Assembly (NCBI GenBank): GCA_017614055.1
Contig: JAGACP010000009.1
Span: 1 to 15,517 of the forward strand
Source: Erysipelotrichaceae bacterium
GTDB lineage: Bacteria > Bacillota_I > Bacilli_A > Erysipelotrichales > Erysipelotrichaceae
Length of the DNA stretch: 15,517 nt
Direction of reading: 5' to 3'
Shown: positions 7,632-14,141 of the stretch, piece by piece
How positions within the stretch are numbered: position 1 is the first letter of the stretch
How the letters are laid out: every line of letters begins with the position of its first letter
Program-made: the position numbers and the translations under genes
The notes under the pieces: generated by a model
What the model saw: the letters and a program-made list of their open reading frames with translations, nothing else
What the model was told of the DNA's origin: nothing
The model's database searches: none

Positions 7632-8296
7632 TTAGTATCACTCAATATCTGCATAACTGCAGCCCTGGCTGCTTCGATATTGCCGCAGTTCACCGCTATG
7701 CCCAGCACAACGTCGCTGTGATAGTATCCCGCTTCATGCAGAGGCGATCCCTCATGGAGGATGATGCCTCCCGCAACGGTGTTCCCTCTGGAATCTTCAT
7801 ATGCATACAGATCGTTCTTGAGCAGTTCTTCGGGTATGAGCGCATTCAGATCGCAGAAAGCGTCCGTCCGGGCGAAATAGTCGAAATGTTCCCTGTCGGC
7901 CACGAAGATGTCTATGTCATCCATCGCAAACATCGCCGAAAGCACCTGCAGGGTCTCGGCGTCTTCGTTCTCCTTGAGTTCCCTGCCCAGCGAATAGCTC
8001 GCATTGATATCGGCTTTCTTTCCTTTGAGCTCAAGACCGCTTTCTTCCAGAAGCCTGTCGAAGACCGTGTCGTCGCATTCAACCGCAAGGGAATCATTGT
8101 TCAGAAGCACGGCATAGAGACTGACGTCCGCTCTTCTCAAATTGGTCGAAATTATTATCAGCGACAGGACCAGGAAACTCAGCAGGGCTATGATCGGTAT
8201 CTTGTAGTAGTCCCAGATGAAGTTGAATCTGCTTCTTCTGTCGGGAAGATCCGCAAACTGTTCCCGGTCCTGTCTGATCAGTTCACTCAGTCTCAT
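7628..8296 (-). CDS. Single-pass membrane protein coupled to the YesMN pair, function unknown
   Basis: A 222-residue protein that I do not recognise as a named family. It has a basic and polar cytoplasmic N-terminus (1-32), one strong membrane span at about 33-53 (IPIIALLSFLVLSLIIIS), and a soluble domain of about 170 residues expected outside the cell. That domain is acidic and includes SYSLGRELKENED (about 100-112) and a region rich in Asp and Phe (127-150), then ILHEGSPLHEAGYYHSD. Its start overlaps the end of the response regulator gene by 14 bases (ATGAGACTGAGTGA), which strongly suggests coupled translation and joint function. Similar small membrane proteins are known next to sugar transport regulators in Firmicutes, but their job is not established. 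A role in anchoring or tuning sensing, for instance by touching the binding protein or kinase, is speculation. The ORF is supported by its size, composition and tight packing. Confidence 0.8.
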   Translation of the reverse strand: MRLSELIRQDREQFADLPDRRSRFNFIWDYYKIPIIALLSFLVLSLIIISTNLRRADVSLYAVLLNNDSLAVECDDTVFDRLLEESGLELKGKKADINASYSLGRELKENEDAETLQVLSAMFAMDDIDIFVADREHFDYFARTDAFCDLNALIPEELLKNDLYAYEDSRGNTVAGGIILHEGSPLHEAGYYHSDVVLGIAVNCGNIEAARAAVMQILSDTN

Positions 8297-9863
8297 CTTC
8301 TTTTCCTTTCTGATTCCTCCAGTCGAACGGACTTACTCCCACCAGCTTGTGGAAGACCGTCGAGAAATAGGAAATGTTGTAGTAGCCGACATTGGAGGCT
8401 ATCTCGCTGACCGACATGGATGTCGAAAGAAGCAGTCTCTTGGCCTCCTCGACCCTTAGCTGATTTATGTATTCCCTGAGGTTCATGTTCATGTTGTTCT
8501 TGAACAGCTTCGACAGATAGTTCGGCGTTACGAAAGTCACCGCCGCGACATCGTTCCTGTCGATGTTCTCGCGGTAGTTCTCGTCGATGTATTTCTTGGC
8601 GCGCGCTATGATGTCTTCCGAATCGACATATTCCCTCAGCTTGTCCTGCTGGATGCGGAACAGCGACATCGCATAGTTCATGAGGCCTTTCCTCGATGAT
8701 GTCGCCTTCTCGTCCAGCGACATTATCGAAGGATCCATGAAGATGATGTTGGAGCTCATGCCGTTGTCCCTGAAATAAGTTATGAAGACATTGACCAGTT
8801 CCTTGCGGAAACGGTCAAGATTCTCCGGAGTGTCGTTGAGACTCTCTATGCGGCTTGATATGTACTCGCTGTAGCCTGATTCGTCTCTCTTCTTCAGATA
8901 CCACAGCAGCTGGTTTTCATTGAGACGTATGGGATCCAGATCATCCACCTTGATCTCTTCGTTCATGAAGAAGATCTTACCTGAGAAGTAGCGGATCTTG
9001 CGCATCTCGTCGTACAGTCTGCAGACCACGTTGCCCGTCTCGTAGAAACGGAACGGTTCGCTTATAAGCGCCACCGGCACCAGCGACATGTAGCGGTCAG
9101 AGAAGCCTATAAGCTTCTCGCACCTTTCCTGCAGTTCCTTGTCTTTCATCTCTCCCGGGATGAAACACTGGCACCACAGGAAACGGTCGTCAGAATTGAT
9201 GACGGTATGTGCAGTGCCGACATAGTCCAGCAGCGCTTCGTCATGAAGCAGCGAGATCGTATAAAGCAGAAGATCCTTGTTCCAGGTCTTGCGTATCGCA
9301 TCGGTCATGTCGGCGCAGGTGAAAACCATCCTCCAGGTGCTGTCGGCGCCGAAATCCATTCCGTTGGCTCTCAGACCGGCATCCATGATCTCCTTGTTCG
9401 TTCCCAGAACGCCGTCGCTGGCCTGACGCAGTATCGAAGACATCAGCGAATCATACCTGTTCTGCGGCTGCTTTCCTTCGGTCAGTTCTTTCTTGCGGAC
9501 ATTGGCCACCATCTTCTGGATGCAGATCTTCACTTCCTCCAGGTCGAGAGGCTTGGTCAGATAACTGGTGACTCCGTACTGTATCGCCGTCTGGGCGTAT
9601 TCGAAAGATTCATAGCACGTCAGGAAAGAGAACTCGATGTCCCTGTCCTTCTCGTAGGCATATTTCATGACTTCGATGCCGTTGCCCATGGGCATGTCTA
9701 TGTCGCACAGGACCAGTTCCGGTCCTTCTTTTTCGATGATATCCTTGGCCATCTGCCCGTTATATGCGCGGAAGATCGTCGAGATGCCCAGTTCCTTATA
9801 ATCCAGCTGGCTCTGTATCACATCGATCGTCGAGATGTCGTCGTCACAGATCAGAAGTTTCAT
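8283..9863 (-). CDS. YesN-type response regulator with AraC DNA-binding domain
   Basis: A 526-residue transcription regulator, partner of the adjacent kinase. The receiver domain (about 1-120) has the acidic cluster CDDD (6-9), phospho-acceptor Asp54 in LCDIDMP, and the conserved lysine in LTKPLDLEE (near 101-109). A long middle region (about 125-415) has no motif I can name. The C-terminal 100 residues are a double helix-turn-helix AraC/XylS domain: DVAAVTFVTPNYLSKLFK for the first and SVSEIASNVGYYNISYFS for the second, followed by FHKLVGVSPFDWR. Such regulators usually activate the neighbouring sugar transporter promoter. The start overlaps the kinase gene by 20 bases and is set by GGAG about nine bases upstream. 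It overlaps the next gene by 14 bases. Likely targets are the promoters near 13161-13189 and 7604-7631 (inference). Confidence 0.95.
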   Translation of the reverse strand: MKLLICDDDISTIDVIQSQLDYKELGISTIFRAYNGQMAKDIIEKEGPELVLCDIDMPMGNGIEVMKYAYEKDRDIEFSFLTCYESFEYAQTAIQYGVTSYLTKPLDLEEVKICIQKMVANVRKKELTEGKQPQNRYDSLMSSILRQASDGVLGTNKEIMDAGLRANGMDFGADSTWRMVFTCADMTDAIRKTWNKDLLLYTISLLHDEALLDYVGTAHTVINSDDRFLWCQCFIPGEMKDKELQERCEKLIGFSDRYMSLVPVALISEPFRFYETGNVVCRLYDEMRKIRYFSGKIFFMNEEIKVDDLDPIRLNENQLLWYLKKRDESGYSEYISSRIESLNDTPENLDRFRKELVNVFITYFRDNGMSSNIIFMDPSIMSLDEKATSSRKGLMNYAMSLFRIQQDKLREYVDSEDIIARAKKYIDENYRENIDRNDVAAVTFVTPNYLSKLFKNNMNMNLREYINQLRVEEAKRLLLSTSMSVSEIASNVGYYNISYFSTVFHKLVGVSPFDWRNQKGKEDETE

Positions 9864-11553
9864 CTTCGCTATCTCCTTCCGGTATCAACAGTTCGATGCG
9901 CGCTCCGCCTTCTTCCTTGTTGGAAATGCGGAGCAGATCGTCACGTTTATAAATGAGATTCAGACTGTAACGGACATTGGTAAGACCAAGATGCTCCTTG
10001 GTGAACGGGTCGTCGGCTTCGGCCGTAGCGAGCTTCTCCATGGCTTCTTCGGAGAAGCCTGGACCGTTGTCCTCTTCTATCAGTCTTATTCCCTTGAATC
10101 CTTCCTCTTCGTAGTATTCGCCTTTTATCGTCACATACATCGTATCCACCAGCGTCATGGCGTGCTTGAAAGAGTTCTGCACCAGCGAGAACAGGATGAG
10201 ATAAGGTATCCTTTCCAGCATGATCTCCTGAGGGATGTCGCAGATTATGCCGATGCTGTCAGGAAAACGGATCTGCTGCATCTTCGCATAGCTGTCGATG
10301 TTTCTGATCTCTTCCTCCACCGTGGTCCAGTCCTTGGCCTTGTACAGCATGTATCTTGTAAACGAGGCGAAAGCCGCGATGTATTCCCTTATGTCTTCAG
10401 GCTTGCCCGTATATGTCATGTTGTTTATCGTGTTTATCGCATTGAGGAAAGTGTGAGGCTTGACCTGCGCCCTCAGCATCTTCAGCTGGTTCTGCTGCCT
10501 CTTTATCTCCGCATCATATGTCTCTATGGTCAGATGCTTGATCTTGTCGCTCATGTCGTTGAAGCTGGAATAAAGCTCCTCGAATTCGCTGCTTCCCGCA
10601 TCTTCTATGTCGAGCTTGTATTCGAAATCTCCGCTGGAAAGCTGCTTGTCCGCCTTGACAAGTTCGCTTATCGGGATACGTACTTTCTTGTTTATGTTGT
10701 AGATGGAAAGACCTACCAGCAGCACGCACAGCGCACTGTCGACGATCAGGAAAAGAGAAACGATGCTCCACGGAATGTCCGTCCCTTCGTTCTTTCTGAT
10801 GTATACGGCTTTCGCATCGGCATACTTCTGAGGATTCACGCACACGGTGAAGCCCTTTCTCAGGTATGAGCCGTCCCTGTCCTCGTCCACATATCCTCTC
10901 AGCGTTTCATCGCCCTGGCAGAGTACGAGACCTTCTTCATTCATGATCATGCAGGTATCGTTCAGCAGCGAATCCAGCGTATCGTTCAGACGGTAGGTCC
11001 TGCAGTCGCTGAGCGCTCCGATGATGTACTTGCCCAGATTGACCGCCTTGTAGTAGTAGCCGTCATCCAGCACGCGGACTATCTCCCAGACTCTATTGCC
11101 TATTGAAGAATGATGCTCCAGACAGTACTGCTGGACAAACAGCTTCAAGGCGCTGTTCTGCGTCTGCGGAAGAGTGCCGTTGCTGTAGTAGAAATAAAGG
11201 CTGCTCTCCGTATCGACCACGAACACCACGGAAAGATCCGAAGAAGCCATGAGCTTGGACTGCAGGGCATCCTGGACGGTCTTTCTGACAGCCAGGTCCA
11301 TCTCCTCCGAACCGCTGTGCACGGCCGTGCCGTTGTATATCGTCGCGCTGAGGTCATAGATATGCTCGTAGATGGTATTCAGACGTCTGTCGATATCGTC
11401 GGTCCAGCTTGACGATATCTTCTCGGCCACGCTCAGTACGCTCTGTTCGTAGAAAGTCTTGTATGTGAAAGACATCGCCACAAAAAACAGCAGCGAGGTT
11501 ATGAGCACTCCCGCCAGCAGCTTCGCAACATGTTGGATAAATGACTTCTTCAT
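9844..11553 (-). CDS. YesM-type membrane sensor histidine kinase
   Basis: A 569-residue kinase that should sense an extracellular cue and phosphorylate the YesN-type regulator. A first membrane span lies at about 11-30, an extracellular sensor region at about 31-258, a second span at about 260-282 and a HAMP-like linker to about 335. The His_kinase domain of the LytS/YesM kind is identified by QVKPHTFLNAIN with phospho-acceptor His367; most relatives read PHFLYN here, so the spacing is slightly different in wording but the histidine and asparagine are kept. The ATP-binding domain shows the N-box LVQNSFKHA (Asn460), DNGPGF (495-500) and HLGLTNVR (521-528). The ATG has only a weak ribosome binding site (AAGTAAG) just after a terminator. 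The gene overlaps the regulator gene by 20 bases, so the pair is co-translated. Confidence 0.95.
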   Translation of the reverse strand: MKKSFIQHVAKLLAGVLITSLLFFVAMSFTYKTFYEQSVLSVAEKISSSWTDDIDRRLNTIYEHIYDLSATIYNGTAVHSGSEEMDLAVRKTVQDALQSKLMASSDLSVVFVVDTESSLYFYYSNGTLPQTQNSALKLFVQQYCLEHHSSIGNRVWEIVRVLDDGYYYKAVNLGKYIIGALSDCRTYRLNDTLDSLLNDTCMIMNEEGLVLCQGDETLRGYVDEDRDGSYLRKGFTVCVNPQKYADAKAVYIRKNEGTDIPWSIVSLFLIVDSALCVLLVGLSIYNINKKVRIPISELVKADKQLSSGDFEYKLDIEDAGSSEFEELYSSFNDMSDKIKHLTIETYDAEIKRQQNQLKMLRAQVKPHTFLNAINTINNMTYTGKPEDIREYIAAFASFTRYMLYKAKDWTTVEEEIRNIDSYAKMQQIRFPDSIGIICDIPQEIMLERIPYLILFSLVQNSFKHAMTLVDTMYVTIKGEYYEEEGFKGIRLIEEDNGPGFSEEAMEKLATAEADDPFTKEHLGLTNVRYSLNLIYKRDDLLRISNKEEGGARIELLIPEGDSEDETSDL

Positions 11554-11572
11554 CTTACTTAATTAATTATAC

Positions 11573-11604
11573 AAAAAAAGCGGATGGTATTATCCATCCG
11601 CTTT
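11573..11604 (-). terminator. Intrinsic terminator/attenuator after the solute-binding protein gene
   Basis: On the minus strand an 11-bp perfect stem AAAGCGGATGG/CCATCCGCTTT with a six-base loop (ATAATA) runs straight into a T-tract of seven. It lies 22 bases after the stop of the binding-protein gene and about 20 bases before the kinase start. The T-tract exists only on the minus strand, so it acts on leftward transcripts. It probably limits read-through so that the binding protein is made in excess over the kinase, regulator and transporter subunits, a common arrangement for ABC importers. Confidence 0.88.
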
Positions 11605-11626
11605 GATCGATCGGAATCTTTACGAT

Positions 11627-13123
11627 TTAGTTGCCGAGCCAAGCATCAGCCTGAGCCTGGAATTCAGCAATGATCTTGTCGATGCCCGCATCCTTCAAAG
11701 CAGCCAGGAATACCGGATACTGCTCGTCAGGGTTGACATCGCCGTACAGCAGGACATCGCTGTACTGCTCAACGACGTTAGATACAGCGGTGACTTCGTT
11801 CATGACATTCTCGGTCGTCGGGATGAAGCCGTAGAGAGGCGGTACGCCTGCGCTCTCGAACAGATACTTGCCGTATCCGCCGTTTGAACCGGTCTCGTCG
11901 CCTGATTCGAACTCGAGGAAGTAGTCGAAGCCGTTACCGATCATGCCGCATGAGTACATGCAGTTGTAAGGGATAGAGTTGAAATCAAGTCCTTCAGGAT
12001 AGTTGACCTTTGTATGATCATCGTTCCATACATAGTCCTGACCCTCGGCACCATAGATGATGGTATCCCATACGAACTGATCCGTATAGAGCAGGTTGAT
12101 GAACTTCGCAGCTCTTTCAGGATACTTGCAGTAGTGAGCGATGCCGATACCTAATGTATCAGTTGCCAGATCGTCGATGGCGATCGTAACAGCACCGAAT
12201 TCATGAGTCTGGCCATCGCCGTAGTCGGCAGTGGTCGTGAACATCTGAGCGATAGATTCGCAGTCATTCGAGTGACCCATGATGACGCCCTTTGAAGAGC
12301 CGCCCATAACGACAGCGTCATGGCTCAGAGTATTTGCGGAACCCTCAGGATCTGTATAACCCTTCTGACGCCAGTCATAAGCCTTGTAGATGGCCTCTTT
12401 GAATGCGTCGGTCTCGTAGTAGTTGACCAGCTGAGTGCTGTCGCCTACTGTAGCCGCATAAGTGCCTACAGGTGAAGTATGAGTCTTGGACTGGAGAATC
12501 CTGTCGAACTGGTTGAGATATACCAGGAAGTGCTCATCCGGATAAACTTCCTTGAGTTCAGCGAGAGCTTCGCCCAGAGTATCCAGATCGGTGATCTTTG
12601 AAACATCGATGCCGGCTGCATCTACGAGTTCCTTGTTGTAGATCCACTTCCAGTCGAGGACTGTACCGAAGTAACGAGGCATCATGTAAGTCTTGCCAGC
12701 CACACGGCCGTTGCCCATGATGTCATGGATCATGTCATAGGTGCCCTTCAGTTCCTTGTTGAGATAGTCATCGAGAGGAATGATGTAGCCCTGGTTAGCC
12801 CAGTCTGCAACTGAGAAGACCTGTACTACGTCCGGTGCATCATCGCCGCCGCTTGCCAGTTCCATAGGGATCTTTGAGAAGTAGTCGCCGATTGCCGTGA
12901 TTACCAGATGGACTTTGAAGTCTTCATGCAGAGTATTCAGCAGATAGTCATTCAACTGATCTTCGACCTTCTGTGTTGCTTCCAAAGAAGGAACGATGAA
13001 GAGTGTCGACATATCAAGAGTGATAGTTGGGACTTCTTCGTTGCCGCCTTCTTCTTTGCCGCCACATGCCGTGACTGAGAAGAGCATAAGAGCAGTCAAT
13101 AAAAGAACGATTAGTTTTTTCAT
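11627..13123 (-). CDS. Extracellular sugar-binding lipoprotein of the ABC importer (LplA-like, family 1)
   Basis: A 498-residue substrate-binding protein, tethered by lipid outside the cell, that delivers its ligand to the two permeases encoded downstream. The signal peptide is clear: MKK, a hydrophobic run to residue 16 and the lipobox VTAC with Cys20 as the lipidation site, followed by a flexible GGKEEGGNEE linker. Size and segments such as GDDAPDVVQVFSVADW (about 91-106), a WKWIYNKELVDAAG stretch and late aromatic residues fit the LplA/YtcQ type of extracellular solute-binding protein family 1, which often bind oligosaccharides. The start is fixed by the strong site AAGGAGG (13132-13138) at ideal spacing. 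It is the first gene of the leftward unit, behind a candidate promoter at 13161-13189, and is followed by a strong terminator. Ligand is unknown. Confidence 0.96.
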   Translation of the reverse strand: MKKLIVLLLTALMLFSVTACGGKEEGGNEEVPTITLDMSTLFIVPSLEATQKVEDQLNDYLLNTLHEDFKVHLVITAIGDYFSKIPMELASGGDDAPDVVQVFSVADWANQGYIIPLDDYLNKELKGTYDMIHDIMGNGRVAGKTYMMPRYFGTVLDWKWIYNKELVDAAGIDVSKITDLDTLGEALAELKEVYPDEHFLVYLNQFDRILQSKTHTSPVGTYAATVGDSTQLVNYYETDAFKEAIYKAYDWRQKGYTDPEGSANTLSHDAVVMGGSSKGVIMGHSNDCESIAQMFTTTADYGDGQTHEFGAVTIAIDDLATDTLGIGIAHYCKYPERAAKFINLLYTDQFVWDTIIYGAEGQDYVWNDDHTKVNYPEGLDFNSIPYNCMYSCGMIGNGFDYFLEFESGDETGSNGGYGKYLFESAGVPPLYGFIPTTENVMNEVTAVSNVVEQYSDVLLYGDVNPDEQYPVFLAALKDAGIDKIIAEFQAQADAWLGN

Positions 13124-13160
13124 TAAAAAAGCCTCCTTGTGTTCTTTGTAGTTTCATTTA

Positions 13161-13189
13161 ATCATCTTTGCCGCCGGTATTGCTTTCAA
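13161..13189 (-). promoter_or_regulatory. Candidate promoter of the solute-binding protein operon
   Basis: On the minus strand TTGAAA (13184-13189) and GATGAT (13161-13166) are separated by 17 bases and lie 38 to 66 bases upstream of the binding-protein ATG. The -35 box matches consensus in five of six positions, the -10 in four of six. A weak -10 box suits a promoter that needs an activator such as the AraC-type regulator encoded downstream. Assigned from sequence match and position only. Confidence 0.45.
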
Positions 13190-13234
13190 AAAAAATCACT
13201 GGTATTTCAAAATTAAATCCAGCGCAGGAACCGC

Positions 13235-13266
13235 AAAAGTGAAAGTCGAAAGACCATGACACTTTT
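13235..13266. repeat. Inverted repeat in the divergent control region, candidate operator
   Basis: AAAAGTG (13235-13241) and CACTTTT (13260-13266) form a 7-bp perfect inverted repeat with an 18-base interior that includes GTCGAAAGAC, itself a small 3-bp stem with a GAAA loop. It lies about 45 bases upstream of the -35 box of the leftward promoter and near the start of the rightward genes, so it could be a shared regulator site. The arms are A/T-rich and could occur by chance. Confidence 0.4.
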
Positions 13267-13267
13267 T

Positions 13268-13280
13268 TGATATTCTATCA
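13268..13280. repeat. Short palindrome TGATA-TTC-TATCA upstream of the rightward esterases
   Basis: TGATA (13268-13272) and TATCA (13276-13280) form a perfect 5-bp inverted repeat with a three-base centre, about 42 bases before the esterase ATG. It would overlap the likely promoter region of the rightward unit. It could be an operator for a dimeric repressor or activator. No convincing -35/-10 pair of good spacing was found for the rightward genes: TTGATA and TAAAAT (13294-13299) are 21 bases apart and would place the transcript start in the ribosome binding site. Confidence 0.35.
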
Positions 13281-13322
13281 GGTCCCCTTTCCCTAAAATG
13301 AGGATGAAGGAGAGTTTTCATC

Positions 13323-14126
13323 ATGTCTACACATTACGTGAAATTCAGGTCGAATGCCCTGGCCAGGAACGGAGAGTTCTACATCCATCTGGCTGAAAAG
13401 AACATGCCGCCTTTCATGGTCCAAGGCAATCCCCATTACAAACGCAAAGCCAAGACGATCATCCTGCTGCACGGCTACAGCGGAGACTGCACGGACTGGC
13501 TGTATAATTCCGCAGCGGCCGACTTCTCGCTGAAATACAATCTCAACGTCGTCATGCCTTCCGGCGGTCTTGATTTCTATCTGGACAAGAAGGCTACAGG
13601 CCACCACTACTGCGAATTCATCGGCGAAGACCTGGTCAACTACCTGCGTGATACGTTCAATATCGCCCTGAGCAGGAAGGACACCTTCATCGGCGGTCTG
13701 TCGATGGGAGGATTCGGCGCTCTGCATACGGGTCTGAAATACCCCGAGACCTTCGGAGGCATCATGGCGCTGTCTTCTGCCCTGATCATCTATCATCTCA
13801 AGGATATGAAACCCGACATGAAAGACCCGGTCATGGCCAACTACGAATACTACGTGAATGCTTTCGGCGATCTGGACAAGGCCGAGAAATCTGATCATAA
13901 TCCGGAAGTCCTGTTCAGAAAGAACAAAAAGAACGGCATCGAGAATCCGAAGATCTACATGGCCTGCGGTTCGGAAGACTTCCTCCTGGAACCGAACCAC
14001 AGGATGCGCGACTTCCTGAAGAAACAGAATGCCGAATTCACCTATTCCGAAGGACCGGGCATGCACAACTGGGATTTCTGGACGCCTCATGCGTATGAAG
14101 GCATCGAATATCTGCTGAAGAAATAA
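13323..14126 (+). CDS. Putative esterase, EstA/FrmB-like alpha/beta hydrolase (Esterase D family)
   Basis: A 267-residue serine esterase of the type that includes tributyrin esterase EstA, S-formylglutathione hydrolase and acetyl-xylan or feruloyl esterases. Visible features are the oxyanion-hole strand LLHGYSGD (48-55), the nucleophile elbow GLSMGG with Ser117, a probable acid Asp219 in CGSEDF, and catalytic His248 in GPGMHNWDFW, which is the typical C-terminal signature. No signal peptide is seen, so it acts in the cytoplasm. Length is normal for the family. The start follows GAAGGAGA at nine bases, and the gene ends in tandem TAA stops. It is transcribed away from the sugar importer from a shared control region, and the next gene begins 15 bases later with its own AAGGAG site, so the two form an operon. 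Activity on acetyl or other short acyl sugars is an inference from context. Confidence 0.92.
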   Translation: MSTHYVKFRSNALARNGEFYIHLAEKNMPPFMVQGNPHYKRKAKTIILLHGYSGDCTDWLYNSAAADFSLKYNLNVVMPSGGLDFYLDKKATGHHYCEFIGEDLVNYLRDTFNIALSRKDTFIGGLSMGGFGALHTGLKYPETFGGIMALSSALIIYHLKDMKPDMKDPVMANYEYYVNAFGDLDKAEKSDHNPEVLFRKNKKNGIENPKIYMACGSEDFLLEPNHRMRDFLKKQNAEFTYSEGPGMHNWDFWTPHAYEGIEYLLKK

Positions 14127-14141
14127 TAAGGAGAATAATAA

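Noticed and set aside
9835..10869. 344-codon open frame on the plus strand opposite the sensor kinase
   Set aside because: Shadow of the kinase coding frame; the product has no coherent domain and spans the conserved kinase motifs on the other strand.
13235..13268. The AAAAGTG/CACTTTT repeat with its trailing T-run as a rightward terminator
   Set aside because: No rightward gene lies upstream of it, the stem is A/T-rich and the 18-base interior is long, so an operator role is more plausible.
13294..13299. TAAAAT as the -10 box for the rightward esterases
   Set aside because: The nearest -35-like TTGATA is 21 bases away and the predicted transcript start would fall in the ribosome binding site at 13306-13313.
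13293..14090. 265-codon open frame on the minus strand opposite the EstA-like esterase
   Set aside because: The plus-strand frame has a full catalytic triad and ribosome binding site; the antisense frame has no recognisable domain and no ribosome binding site in a sensible place.
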